Below, in pieces: positions 1 to 8,654 of a stretch of 64,000 bases of DNA; position 1 is the first letter of the stretch; every line of letters starts with the position of its first letter. The DNA is from Herpetosiphon geysericola (lineage in GTDB: Bacteria > Chloroflexota > Chloroflexia > Chloroflexales > Herpetosiphonaceae). The stretch lies in the NCBI RefSeq assembly GCF_001306135.1, contig NZ_LGKP01000035.1:549732-613731 (forward strand), in the 5' to 3' direction. The notes beneath the pieces were generated by a model that did not search any database, was not told the origin of the DNA, and worked only from the letters and a program-made list of their open reading frames with translations. The position numbers were made by a program, and so were the translations under genes.

Positions 1-942
1 TTCGAGGGCTGGACGCAGTGCGCTAGCATCGCCAACTTCGCCTTCAACAAGCAACACTTTGGGCGGGCCACCAATTTGCACCAGCGAAGCCGCCACATTA
101 TTTTGGGCACGAGTATCGTTGGTTGGCACAACTTGGGCGCTATAGCGATGAAAGCCTTGATCCTTGACAACTAAGCTGGTGGTAAAGCTCGTCGTGCCAA
201 CTGGCAAACTAATCGCTTCTTCCAACACAATTTGCTCATCAGCCCTCCAACGTAATTGAGCTGATTGCGCCGTGTTGCTTTCGATCGTGGCAATCAGCTG
301 TATCTCTTGGCCAGTGCGTGCGGCAGAGGGAGCGCGAAACGCGCTAATCGCCACTTCAGGGTTGCCTTGCTCGATGCCGGTTGGCACAATATCGATTGGC
401 ACATTGCGGCGTTGCGCCAGCGGAACCATCTCCAAGGCGCGGCCACTGTTCTCGCCACCATCGGAGAGCAACACCAAACGTTTTTGGGTATCGGCGGGGA
501 AGAGCGCCAAGCCTAGTTGCAGCGCCTCGCTAATGTCGGTGCGGGCAGCGATTGGCACCGATTGAATTGTGCCTAGGCGCTGAATATCCGATGGCACGCG
601 CTCAACCAAGGCATTCTCGCCAAAGACCACGACCGCCGCTTTATCGCCTTCTTGCATACTTTGGAGCGCTTCAGCAATAAATTGCTCGTTGGTAGAGCGT
701 TGGCTAGGAGCGATCGAATCGGAGCTATCGAGCAAAAACACTGTGGTCAAATTTTGAACTGGTTGGCGCACTTGGGTTCCCGCGAGGCTGCCGATCAAAC
801 ACAGCAGCAACAGCGTGCGCAAGCCAAGCGCCAACCAGCGGCGTTGACCGCTGCGGCCACGGCTGTTGAACCAGCCCAAGAGCCATACCAGTGGCAACGC
901 CAGCAAAAACCATAGATATTCTGGTCGCACAAACGAGAGCAT
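1..942 (-). CDS. VWA-domain membrane protein (partial, 3' end outside window)
   Basis: The reading frame is open from an ATG at 942 to the window edge (314 residues), so the C-terminus is missing. The N-terminus has two membrane segments (about residues 10-24 and 38-56). A von Willebrand factor A fold follows, with a MIDAS-type DSSDS at 72-76 and the later LSDGGENSG strand; a second beta-rich part begins after about residue 190. This order matches BatA/BatB-like VWA proteins that sit with MoxR ATPases. It is the last gene seen in the moxR-DUF58-batA cluster and lies about 100 bp after the tautomerase-fold gene. Family knowledge suggests a membrane-anchored metal-dependent protein-interaction module remodelled by MoxR. 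The substrate is unknown, and the missing tail could hold a glutamine-amidotransferase-like domain. Confidence 0.85.
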   Translation of the reverse strand, partial: MLSFVRPEYLWFLLALPLVWLLGWFNSRGRSGQRRWLALGLRTLLLLCLIGSLAGTQVRQPVQNLTTVFLLDSSDSIAPSQRSTNEQFIAEALQSMQEGDKAAVVVFGENALVERVPSDIQRLGTIQSVPIAARTDISEALQLGLALFPADTQKRLVLLSDGGENSGRALEMVPLAQRRNVPIDIVPTGIEQGNPEVAISAFRAPSAARTGQEIQLIATIESNTAQSAQLRWRADEQIVLEEAISLPVGTTSFTTSLVVKDQGFHRYSAQVVPTNDTRAQNNVAASLVQIGGPPKVLLVEGEVGDASALRPALE

Positions 943-1041
943 AACTTCACCCTAGCAAGGCCAAATGCCAACGGCATCGGGAGCCTCTCCATGAACAGCC
1001 TGCCGAGCAAAAACGCTGGGCGGTTGAATGTTACGGTTCAA

Positions 1042-1431
1042 TTAGATTTCAACTGGATACCGCAGTTGTAGATCGTCGCCAGCAACGCCGCGAATGCCCC
1101 AATTGTGGGCTGGCGTTTCAATCAGCGTAATTTCTACATCCTGCGCTTGAATGCCATGTACTTTGGCAATTTCGAAAAACAAGCCTTGGATTAAAGCTTT
1201 TTTAGCGCCAATGCTGCGTCCAGCAAAACAGCTAATTTCAATAATCAGATAGTTGCTTGAGCGATCAGCTGGCATCAACCAATCATCAGCTGCCATTGGA
1301 AAAAAGCGTTGAAAACGCTTATTGGCTGGCAATTGAAAATGCTCAACCATGCAGTTATGAATGGTTTCGGCTAAGGCCGCCTTGATTGGGTTGAGGCTAG
1401 TGGCTAAGCCATAGATTTTGATTTGCGCCAT
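1042..1431 (-). CDS. Tautomerase-fold protein (4-OT/MIF superfamily-like)
   Basis: This encodes a 129-residue protein beginning MAQIKIYG. I chose the ATG at 1431 because a GAGGA-like ribosome site lies just upstream; the longer frame to 1470 would run into the preceding VWA gene. The pattern of a short N-terminal beta strand, a helix rich in alanine and histidine, and a C-terminal segment HNWGIRGVAGDDLQL resembles small tautomerase-family proteins of Bacillus type. Such enzymes normally use an N-terminal proline as catalytic base; here residue 2 is alanine, so classical tautomerase activity is doubtful. It is embedded in the VWA cluster, 16 bp after the BatA-like gene. Family assignment is moderately sure; function is unknown. 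Confidence 0.7.
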   Translation of the reverse strand: MAQIKIYGLATSLNPIKAALAETIHNCMVEHFQLPANKRFQRFFPMAADDWLMPADRSSNYLIIEISCFAGRSIGAKKALIQGLFFEIAKVHGIQAQDVEITLIETPAHNWGIRGVAGDDLQLRYPVEI

Positions 1432-1447
1432 AAATCCTCGCTGTTTT

Positions 1448-3352
1448 TTAGGCTGCACTACGGCGGGCATTCCACCAAAGTTTGAGCCGTGTCAAGGCGC
1501 TGCGTTGGGCAAAAACCCATTCAATCAAAACGAAAATTAATGCTGCCAAGGCCAACCAACGCCACCATTCTTCGCGGCCAGCTTTGGCTTGGGTGGTTTC
1601 GCTTGAGCCAACTTGGCCGCCGCCAATTTGGGCCACATCAAGCACCTGCACTGGTGTGATTTTGGCTTCGCTTTCGCGATAGGCGTTCACGACATAACGT
1701 TGGCTGCGAGCAACGACACCATCATTCAGCAATTCGACGCTATAAATCCCAGCTTGCTTCAGCAAACTGCCATCGAAGCTAATTAAGCCGTTGTTTGGCG
1801 TTGCTTCGTGGGTTTCGCCATTAGGCTGAATTAGCCGCACGCCGCTAATATCGTTGGTTACGGCAAAGGCCAATTCTTGGTCGGGCGGCAAAATCGCTGA
1901 ATCGCCACCAGTGCCCGGGGCCAAGTAGCCAACCAAGTTGGCAATCAATAAGGGAAACGAAATATTCAAGGGCAAATCTGAATCGTGGGTGTCAAAGCCT
2001 AGCACTGCAATCCGCCGCCCATCAACTTCGCCAGCAATCAGCAATGGGCCTGCGGCGCTATCGATGACGGTATGTGCCCACGGTGCGTTTTCAATCCGCG
2101 CCGATTTCAAGATGTTGACCTCGCCAAGTTCGACGTTGCGCAACAACGGGTCATCAGTTGGTGCAGGGCGCGGCACTGGCCGATCCAAGCTACCAGTAAC
2201 CGAAAAATATTCGGTTGAGCGATAGGGCGCGATAAACAGCAAGTTGCCTGGTGGCAGTGGCTCTGGCAAGCTGGCATCAAGAATCGTCAACAAGGCCGTG
2301 TCGGTGAAGGTCGCAGTTTCAGTCAGATAGGCCGAAACTTGCACCCGTGGCATCAAGCCCAAGGCCGTAGCCAAAAAGCGATTGCCCGGGGTGACAAAGC
2401 GCACGGGAATTGCATCGCTTGATGGTCGAATCGCCCATGCTACATCATCGCTGGGCAAGCTATCGCTGCCATCAAGCCGCGCCTCGACCGTGCTGGCAGT
2501 TGACGGCACATCGATATTGACAGTTTGATCTTGGCCAGGCAGAATTTCCAAGTCGTAGGCGTTGAACAAGGTGCCATCAAGCGTTACCAACAAGCGGCGG
2601 GTAACTCGTTCTTGGCCTTGGTTGGTGACGCGGGCAAAAAAGGTGAGCGTGCCAGGCGCTAGCTCGTTCAAGGCAATTGCCGCAATCGCTTGGTTATTAT
2701 TGCTGCTGCCAACTGGAAAATAGCGAATTTTGGCGGGCAAAGTTGCGCTCATTGGCACGGTCACTTGGCCGTCGGTTAAAATTGCTACCTCTGATTCTTC
2801 TTCGCGGGCGGCCAAGGCACCAGCCAAACTCAAAGCTTGCGACATATCCGAGCCGCCGCCCAAGCGCAATTCGATGCCTTCGATCGCGTCGCGAATTTCG
2901 CGGCGGTCGGTGGTGGCGGCAGCAGGCACATCAAGCTCGCCGCCGATGGCCATAATCGTGGCGCGTGCGCCATCAGGCAGTTGGTCGACCAAGCGAATCG
3001 CCTCGTTTTTGGCAGCTTCAAGCCGATTGGCCTCAACATCGGTTGCGCCCATCGAAGCAGAGCGATCGATAATCACAATGAGATTTTGCCCACTAACCCC
3101 AACGGTTTCGCGGAACGGTCGCGCAATTGCAAACGCCAAAAGCAACGCAATCAGCAATTGTAGCCAGAGCAACCAATTGTGGCGCAGGCGTTGCCAGGGC
3201 GCGTTGGCCTCAACATCGCGAACCAATTGATTCCACAAAAAGGTTGAAGAAACCGTCCGTTCTTCGCGGCGCAGGCGCAAAATGTACATGGCTACAATCC
3301 CAGCCAAAACCGTACCACCTGCGATAAACATTAATGGTGCAATGAATCCCAT
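1448..3352 (-). CDS. BatA-like VWA membrane protein
   Basis: This is a 634-residue protein. The N-terminus matches the aerotolerance-regulator (BatA) pattern: a first membrane segment at about 5-25, a basic linker with FLWNQLVRD, and a second membrane segment at about 60-78. A VWA domain follows with MIDAS DRSAS at 96-100 and a TDGQVTV strand. The middle is beta-rich, and a final membrane helix lies near 597-616 before a basic tail. It sits in the minus-strand cluster downstream of MoxR and DUF58 genes, 10 bp after the YcxB-like gene. Proteins of this kind are thought to act with MoxR chaperone ATPases at the membrane in envelope or stress functions. The precise role here is not visible from sequence. 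Confidence 0.88.
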   Translation of the reverse strand: MGFIAPLMFIAGGTVLAGIVAMYILRLRREERTVSSTFLWNQLVRDVEANAPWQRLRHNWLLWLQLLIALLLAFAIARPFRETVGVSGQNLIVIIDRSASMGATDVEANRLEAAKNEAIRLVDQLPDGARATIMAIGGELDVPAAATTDRREIRDAIEGIELRLGGGSDMSQALSLAGALAAREEESEVAILTDGQVTVPMSATLPAKIRYFPVGSSNNNQAIAAIALNELAPGTLTFFARVTNQGQERVTRRLLVTLDGTLFNAYDLEILPGQDQTVNIDVPSTASTVEARLDGSDSLPSDDVAWAIRPSSDAIPVRFVTPGNRFLATALGLMPRVQVSAYLTETATFTDTALLTILDASLPEPLPPGNLLFIAPYRSTEYFSVTGSLDRPVPRPAPTDDPLLRNVELGEVNILKSARIENAPWAHTVIDSAAGPLLIAGEVDGRRIAVLGFDTHDSDLPLNISFPLLIANLVGYLAPGTGGDSAILPPDQELAFAVTNDISGVRLIQPNGETHEATPNNGLISFDGSLLKQAGIYSVELLNDGVVARSQRYVVNAYRESEAKITPVQVLDVAQIGGGQVGSSETTQAKAGREEWWRWLALAALIFVLIEWVFAQRSALTRLKLWWNARRSAA

Positions 3353-3362
3353 AACTATCTAC

Positions 3363-3923
3363 TCACTCTGCTAGCTGCGCATCAGCATGATATTGCGCAA
3401 ATTGTTGCAACGCCATCTGCTGATCGGCTGGCGATTTAAAGGCTCGCTTGGGAATAACAACCACCCGATTGTTATGGCTAATCAAAAGAATATGCTCTGC
3501 TTCATTCAGCATCGTTTGAATAAAATTCCATTTGAAATCACTCATAAAGCACTGATTGGTTTCTTGAATATGATTTGCATCGCCTAAAAACGTTGTTGGC
3601 AGTTCAAAGGTAGCCTGTTCATAGCGATAATTCTTTTTCAAAAAATCTAAAGTAAATTCACGCATATCACGGTGATTGTAAATAATCCAACCACTCAGTA
3701 AAATTAGGCCAAGCACAATTAACCAAACAACCAAATGATCGACTTGAATCAGCGCAGCAATAAAGAAAGCAATTGTGCCAGCGCCTAAAACATACAGCAA
3801 TAATTCATAATAGCGATTCAAATTAAGTGATTGCTGATAGCGTGGATTATGCTTATACAGCGCTAAATTGGCTGCTTGATAATCATTAAAATCAAGCTGA
3901 TACTCTAATTCAATTGGTTGCAT
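3363..3923 (-). CDS. YcxB-like membrane protein
   Basis: This 186-residue protein has two adjacent hydrophobic helices at about residues 42-62 and 67-85 and a C-terminal soluble part. The tail contains the pattern IPKRAFKSPADQQ, typical of YcxB-like proteins (VIPKRAF near the C-terminus). YcxB-family proteins are uncharacterised membrane proteins. The gene lies between DUF58 (29 bp upstream) and the BatA-like gene (10 bp downstream), so it is probably co-transcribed with them. Its AT content looks higher than that of its neighbours, which might mean a later insertion into the cluster; this is an impression, not a calculation. Confidence 0.75.
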   Translation of the reverse strand: MQPIELEYQLDFNDYQAANLALYKHNPRYQQSLNLNRYYELLLYVLGAGTIAFFIAALIQVDHLVVWLIVLGLILLSGWIIYNHRDMREFTLDFLKKNYRYEQATFELPTTFLGDANHIQETNQCFMSDFKWNFIQTMLNEAEHILLISHNNRVVVIPKRAFKSPADQQMALQQFAQYHADAQLAE

Positions 3924-3952
3924 TGCTCAACTTTCAGGCTAGAACATATGAT

Positions 3953-4837
3953 TTAGCGCACAATTTGGCGTTCGCGTAGAACCGAAATCAACAATGATTC
4001 TAAGGGCAAGCTGGTATCAACAAAAATATAGTTGATGCCGCGGGTTGTGCAAAAATGCTCAACTTCTTCGCGCCATGCTTGCAAGCGTTCAACATAGCGT
4101 TGCAATAAATCGAGATCTGCACTAATATCGAGTGCCTCGCCACCTTCAGCATCGAGCAATTTTAAATCGCCCTCGAATGGTGGGTTTAGCTCGTCTGGTG
4201 AGAGCACATGCAGCACAGTTATCTCAAATGGACGGCGGCCAAGTGTGCGCAAGGCTTCTTCCCAATCGGGCGTGAGCAAATCGCTACACAACAACAGTGG
4301 CCCAGCGACTCGCGCGGTTTGCACATAGCGGCGGCTGGCTTGCAACAAGCTGGTGTTGCCGTTGCCTTTGAGTTGGCTGAGCAAATTGAATAAGGGTGGC
4401 ACGCCTGCCCGCCCACGCCCAGCAGGAATCCGTTGCTCATTGCCGCCGCCAAAGCTGGTCACTTGGGCGCGATCAAGGCTGGCTAAGGCGATGTAGCCCA
4501 AGGCTCCCGCTGCTTGAGCAGCATAGCGCAGCTTGTTTGGCTCACCCCAATCCATCGAAGCGCTGGTGTCGATCAACAAGTGGAGCGTAATTTCTTCCTC
4601 GGCTACAAACAGCTTGAGGAAGAACTTCTCCAAGCGGGCATACAAATTCCAGTCGATTTGGCGAAAGTCGTCGCCAGGCGTGTAGGGCTTGAAATCGGCG
4701 TATTCAACCGATGAGCCACGGCGGGGCGAGCGCCGTTCGCCTTGCATCTGGCCTGCAATATTGCGGCGCGTCAGCAGCGCCAAACGATCCAATTGTTTTA
4801 AGAATTGTGGTTCAAATAGCGCTGCTTGTTCGCTCAT
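3953..4837 (-). CDS. DUF58 domain protein (VWA-like)
   Basis: This 294-residue protein belongs to the DUF58 family, whose members pair with MoxR ATPases. Diagnostic stretches are GSSVEYADFKPYTPGDD followed by RQIDWNLYARLEK, and a VWA-like segment with DTSASMDW. I start it at the ATG at 4837, which has GGAG about 8 bases upstream; an in-frame ATG at 4861 lacks such a site. The gene follows the DsbA-like lipoprotein gene by 27 bp. DUF58 proteins lack membrane helices in this form and are inferred to be cytoplasmic partners of MoxR. No enzymatic activity is known for the family. Confidence 0.9.
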   Translation of the reverse strand: MSEQAALFEPQFLKQLDRLALLTRRNIAGQMQGERRSPRRGSSVEYADFKPYTPGDDFRQIDWNLYARLEKFFLKLFVAEEEITLHLLIDTSASMDWGEPNKLRYAAQAAGALGYIALASLDRAQVTSFGGGNEQRIPAGRGRAGVPPLFNLLSQLKGNGNTSLLQASRRYVQTARVAGPLLLCSDLLTPDWEEALRTLGRRPFEITVLHVLSPDELNPPFEGDLKLLDAEGGEALDISADLDLLQRYVERLQAWREEVEHFCTTRGINYIFVDTSLPLESLLISVLRERQIVR

Positions 4838-4864
4838 GTCAACGTCTCCACACTCAACCAACGA

Positions 4865-5590
4865 TTATTGATTTTGGCTTGCCAAGGTTATTGCTGCATC
4901 GAAGCCTTCCATTGGGTAGGCTCCTGGAATGATGTAGTTGCCAATGAAAAAGGCTGGCGTGCCAGTTGCTTGGGCAGCGACGGCCTCGGCGGTTTCAGCG
5001 TTAACTTTAGCTAAGACTGCTGGGTCTGCTTGGCATTGGGCAAAGGTTTTGCTATCCAAGCCCAATTCTTCTGCATACTTGAGCATTGTTTTGGGCGCAA
5101 GGCTAGGATCAATGCCCCACTCGCTGGCGCGCACAAACAAGATGTCGTACATCTCCCAGAATTTGCCTTGATCCATGGCGCAGAAGCTGGCAACTCCTGC
5201 TGCTGGCGCTGAGGTATGGCTTTCGACGGCGATATAGTTGCGGAATACATAGCGCACTTTGCCTGTGTCGATATATTTGGCCTTCAGGTCAGGAAAAACC
5301 GACACATGATGGCGCTGGCAGAATGGGCATTGGAAATCGCTATATTCGACAATCGTCACTGGCGCGTTTGGATCGCCCATTGAGCGTTGGTCGTCGGCGG
5401 GAATTTGGGCTGGCTTGGCCAACGGAATAAATTCGCTGGCAATGCCCAACGTATCTTTGGTTGGTGGTGGCGCAGGCGTTGATGGCACAATCGTTGGCCG
5501 AATACTGACTTGACGGCCTGTATCAGCTTCGTAGCTGCCACAGCTGGCCAAAACGAGAGCCAAGATGATTAGGGCAATACGGCGGGTCAT
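4865..5590 (-). CDS. DsbA-family thioredoxin-fold lipoprotein
   Basis: This 241-residue protein has an N-terminal lipoprotein signal ending LASC with the lipidated Cys at 17, then a proline/threonine-rich linker. The thioredoxin-fold DsbA-type domain starts near residue 70. The active-site CPFC is at 88-91 and a cis-Pro loop GTPAFFIG near 210. It should act outside the membrane as a disulfide oxidase or isomerase, anchored by lipid. The start overlaps the end of moxR by 4 bp (ATGA), so translation is probably coupled. A thiol-disulfide protein inside a MoxR/DUF58/VWA cluster is unusual and suggests that extracytoplasmic domains of the cluster products, or their clients, need disulfide handling. 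Confidence 0.88.
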   Translation of the reverse strand: MTRRIALIILALVLASCGSYEADTGRQVSIRPTIVPSTPAPPPTKDTLGIASEFIPLAKPAQIPADDQRSMGDPNAPVTIVEYSDFQCPFCQRHHVSVFPDLKAKYIDTGKVRYVFRNYIAVESHTSAPAAGVASFCAMDQGKFWEMYDILFVRASEWGIDPSLAPKTMLKYAEELGLDSKTFAQCQADPAVLAKVNAETAEAVAAQATGTPAFFIGNYIIPGAYPMEGFDAAITLASQNQ

Positions 5591-6576
5591 GCTTCTTCCT
5601 TAATTGATTCCAAAATGCTATTGACGATGCTTTCGCTGTTCACTCCCTCAGCTTGACCCTCAAACGACAAGATAATCCGGTGGCGCAGAGTTGGGGTTGC
5701 CATATCGCGCAAATCGCGGTAGGCCACATTGGTGCGGCCATCGAGCAAGGCGCTAATTTTGCCAGCCAAAATCAAGGCTTGCATCCCCCGAGGGCTGGAG
5801 CCATAGCTAACATAACGTTTGACTTGCTCTGGGGCGAGCGCACTATCTGGGTGGGTTGCGCTAATAATGCGGGCTGCATAGCTCAAGACATGGGTGGCAA
5901 CCGGCACCGAACGCGCCATCTGTTGCAACTGAATCAAGGTCGCGCCATTAATCACTTTTTGCGGCTTGGCTTGATCAGTGCCAGTGGTGCGTTGGGCAAT
6001 TTCTACCAACTCTTGTGGTGATGGAAACGGCACATTAATTTTGAAGAAGAAACGGTCGAGCTGTGCTTCGGGTAGCGGGTAGGTTCCTTCCATTTCGAGC
6101 GGGTTTTGGGTAGCGAGCACAAAGAATGGCTCTTCGAGCTTATAGCTGGTGCGGGCCACACTGACCGTATGTTCTTGCATAGCCTCAAGCAGCGCCGATT
6201 GCGTTTTTGGCGTCGCCCGGTTAATTTCATCGGCCAGCACAAGGTTGGAAAAGATCGGCCCGCGTTGGAAGCGGAACTCTTTTTGGCCTTGTTCATCTTC
6301 GGCGATGATCGTCGTGCCGATGATATCAGCAGGCATCAAGTCGGGAGTAAACTGAATCCGACTGAATTGGCAATCGACAGCATCAGAAAGCGTCCGAATT
6401 AGGGTGGTTTTGGCCAAGCCAGGCACACCTTCGAGCAAGGCATTGCCGCCTGCAAGCAAGGTAATTAATGTTTGGCGGATCAAGGCGCGTTGCCCTACAA
6501 TCACTTTGCCTATTTCAGCCTCAATTGCAGCGGCAGTGCGCCGAAACATCTCAGCATCGCGTTCAGTGTATTGCAT
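5587..6576 (-). CDS. MoxR-family AAA+ ATPase
   Basis: This 329-residue protein has a Walker A GVPGLAKT at 50-57, a Walker B/sensor region LVLADEINRATPKTQSALLEAM, and a second region ATQNPLEMEGTYPLPEAQLDRF, all hallmarks of the MoxR branch. MoxR ATPases act as chaperones that insert cofactors or assemble complexes together with VWA partners. It is the first gene of the cluster after a terminator-like hairpin at 6593-6645, with a clear AAGGAG site 7 bases before the ATG. The downstream genes (DsbA-like, DUF58, YcxB-like, BatA-like, tautomerase-like, VWA) follow with short gaps or overlaps and are likely one transcript. Confidence 0.95.
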   Translation of the reverse strand: MQYTERDAEMFRRTAAAIEAEIGKVIVGQRALIRQTLITLLAGGNALLEGVPGLAKTTLIRTLSDAVDCQFSRIQFTPDLMPADIIGTTIIAEDEQGQKEFRFQRGPIFSNLVLADEINRATPKTQSALLEAMQEHTVSVARTSYKLEEPFFVLATQNPLEMEGTYPLPEAQLDRFFFKINVPFPSPQELVEIAQRTTGTDQAKPQKVINGATLIQLQQMARSVPVATHVLSYAARIISATHPDSALAPEQVKRYVSYGSSPRGMQALILAGKISALLDGRTNVAYRDLRDMATPTLRHRIILSFEGQAEGVNSESIVNSILESIKEEA

Positions 6577-6592
6577 CCAAACTCCTTATCAA

Positions 6593-6645
6593 CAAAAGGC
6601 TATAGGTCTCTGAATCATAGCTGATTCAAGCAAAAACCTATAGCC
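6593..6645 (-). terminator. Nested inverted repeat, likely intrinsic terminator
   Basis: GGCTATAGGT at 6598-6607 pairs with ACCTATAGCC at 6636-6645. A second inner palindrome (TGAATCA / TGATTCA) lies inside the loop. Read on the minus strand the stem is followed by TTTTGTT. It separates the coiled-coil/small-membrane gene pair from moxR and probably ends the upstream transcript. Confidence 0.6.
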
Positions 6646-6670
6646 TCGAACCTAAAACTCTTGCTCTTCG

Positions 6671-6865
6671 CTACGTGAGTTGTGTTGTGGCATAAACCAA
6701 CAGAGCAATTGTGGTGAGCAAAAAGCCCATCCAGCCGAGCGCAGTAGCAGCAAACGAAATCGTCATTGCACGTTGGCTGATGTTGAAGCGTCGCGTCGCG
6801 ACCAACAGGGTCCACATACCGCCTGCAAGCAGGCTAAGAAACACGAACTCAAGGGCTAGAAACAT
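6671..6865 (-). CDS. Small two-helix membrane protein
   Basis: This 64-residue protein has two predicted membrane helices (about 3-22 and 38-60) linked by a short basic stretch ATRRFNISQR. An AGAGGA ribosome site lies 5-6 bases before the ATG. It sits 9 bp after the large coiled-coil protein gene and just before the hairpin at 6593-6645, so it is probably the second gene of a two-gene unit. I do not recognise a family. Confidence 0.7.
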   Translation of the reverse strand: MFLALEFVFLSLLAGGMWTLLVATRRFNISQRAMTISFAATALGWMGFLLTTIALLVYATTQLT

Positions 6866-6874
6866 AGAATCCTC

Positions 6875-8578
6875 TTACTGTTCCAATTGGTTAAAGTAGT
6901 CACGGATAAAGTTCTTCAGTTGTGGTGGAATGTATCCGCTATCCACAGCCCGACCTGCCGATTCTTGGTAGTTCGGGTTGGCTTGATTATAAGGTACTTG
7001 CGAGCCATTGGCGATTCCAGGCCCGGTGCTACCACTTGGTTGGCTTGGGGCACTGCCGCTGCCATTGGGCTGGCCAGTCACATTGCTTGGGTTATTTGGG
7101 TCGCCTGGTTTCCAAGGTTGGTAGACCATGCCTTTGTCGTTGCCAGTGCCAGGGAAGCTGCGGTCGTTGCGGCCTGTGCCATTGCCACTGCCATTGCTGT
7201 TGCCGCTACCAAGATTCCCTGCTTGGCTGCCACCGCCACCACCAGCACCATTGCCTTGACCTTGACCTTGACCTTGGCCTTGACCTTGACCTTGACCCTG
7301 ACCTTGGCCTTGACCCTGACCTTGACCTTGACCCTGACCTTGTTGACCTTGCTGACCTTGCTGGCCTTGTTGACCCTGCTGACCAGCTTGCTGATTTTGT
7401 TGGCCTTGTTGGCCTTGTTGACCAGCTTGCTGATTTTGCTGGCCTTGTTGACCAGCTTGGGCTGCTTGGTCGCGGCTATTTTGAACTTCGCTCAAGGCTT
7501 GTTCAACGCCTGCTTGATTTTGCAATTGTTCAGCGCTTTGGCTGGCTTGGCTGCTGGCTCGTTGCAAGGCTGAGCGGGCATCGGCAAGATTGCCATTGCG
7601 TAAAGCGCTCGCAGCATCGCGCAACGATTGGGCCATTTCTGGGTTGGTTGCAGCAGTTTGGTTGGCTTGTTGCTCAAGCGCATTCGCCAATTGTTCGCGC
7701 TGCTCAGGAGTCATCTTTTCTGCATCTTGGGCTGCTTGTTCCAGCTCTTTAGCTGCATCGCTGGCCTCTGGGCGTTGCTCTTGGCTAGCTCCACGCTGGT
7801 TTTTGAGCGCTTGGGCTAGCTCTTGCAACGAGGCTTGACGAGCGCTGGCCCGTGAATCCAAGCGCTTTTGCAGTTGTTGCTCGGTACGCGAGATTTTCGC
7901 TAGCGCATCTTCGCGTGAGCCAGTATTTTCGCGCAAATCCTTGGATAATTCCGCCAATTGGCGATCCAATTCGGCGCGTTCTTCTGGCGAAAGTTTTTCG
8001 TCTTTGGCAATTTCTTGGCGTGTTTCATCAATCCGATCTGCAATTCGTTCGAGATCGGTTTTGACTGCTTCGCGTTCAGCTAAAACATCGCTTTGCAGAT
8101 TCGGTAACACGGCAGATGTGATGCCCAGCATTAAAAATAATGCTGCCAAGCCCCACCATAAGCGATGTTTGCGCGGCGGAGCAACCCGAATATCCTTGGC
8201 ATTGGCATTGCGGGCTTTGTCGAGCGCATCGTTATATTGCACGTCGTCGAGTGGCCCGCGATCATCGCGTTTGTGCAATTCGAGCGCAGTTGATAGGCGT
8301 TCGCGCAAATCAAGCTCAAGGTCGCTACGTTGGGCGATGCGGCTGCTTGATTGTGGGCGCAGGGCTACGACCAATAAGGCAACTAGCCAAATTGCAAAAG
8401 GAACTAATGACCACAATGTCCAGTTGGGAATCGGGAAGAGCCGACCTGCGACTTGAATTAAAGCAAAGCCAAGAGCAGGGAGCCAAAATGTGCGACTCAG
8501 CCATTGCAATGTATCGGCAAGGCGTAAGCGCCGCCCGAATGGGCGTAGCAGATGAACAATCTCGGTTGGTTGTGCCAT
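6875..8578 (-). CDS. Coiled-coil membrane protein with long Gln-Gly repeat (DUF4175-like)
   Basis: This 567-residue protein starts at the ATG at 8578, which has AAGGAG 8 bases upstream; an in-frame start at 8599 has none. Two membrane helices lie within the first 75 residues and a third near 140-160. A long charged helical part follows (DLERIADRIDETRQEIAKDE and similar), then Ala/Gln-rich helices. Next come GQQGQQ units and an uninterrupted Gln-Gly run, then a Gly/Ser/Asn-rich low-complexity part ending in a short conserved-looking tail VDSGYIPPQLKNFIRDYF. The general layout resembles DUF4175-type proteins found beside MoxR/BatA clusters. It is likely a membrane-anchored scaffold with an extended outer domain. 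Function is unknown. Confidence 0.8.
   Translation of the reverse strand: MAQPTEIVHLLRPFGRRLRLADTLQWLSRTFWLPALGFALIQVAGRLFPIPNWTLWSLVPFAIWLVALLVVALRPQSSSRIAQRSDLELDLRERLSTALELHKRDDRGPLDDVQYNDALDKARNANAKDIRVAPPRKHRLWWGLAALFLMLGITSAVLPNLQSDVLAEREAVKTDLERIADRIDETRQEIAKDEKLSPEERAELDRQLAELSKDLRENTGSREDALAKISRTEQQLQKRLDSRASARQASLQELAQALKNQRGASQEQRPEASDAAKELEQAAQDAEKMTPEQREQLANALEQQANQTAATNPEMAQSLRDAASALRNGNLADARSALQRASSQASQSAEQLQNQAGVEQALSEVQNSRDQAAQAGQQGQQNQQAGQQGQQGQQNQQAGQQGQQGQQGQQGQQGQGQGQGQGQGQGQGQGQGQGQGQGQGQGNGAGGGGGSQAGNLGSGNSNGSGNGTGRNDRSFPGTGNDKGMVYQPWKPGDPNNPSNVTGQPNGSGSAPSQPSGSTGPGIANGSQVPYNQANPNYQESAGRAVDSGYIPPQLKNFIRDYFNQLEQ
7253..7452 (-). repeat. In-gene tandem repeat coding for Gln-Gly
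   Basis: On the plus strand, units of CCTTGA and CCTTGG alternate from about 7253 to 7340, giving a Gln-Gly dipeptide run on the minus strand. A looser TTGTTGACCTTGC-like repeat from about 7340 to 7452 encodes GQQGQQNQQA units. Slippage at such hexanucleotide repeats would change length in steps of two residues without breaking the frame. Confidence 0.9.
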
Positions 8579-8654
8579 ACCTAATCTCCTTCGCCGCATT
8601 ATACACGACTCATGTGCTGAGCGAGATTAATATTTGGCGACAGTCACTTGTACC

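Noticed and set aside
6887..7752. Long plus-strand frames opposite the coiled-coil gene, Leu/Thr- or Asp/Leu-rich
   Set aside because: They are complements of the Gln-Gly repeat region, with no ribosome site and an implausible composition.
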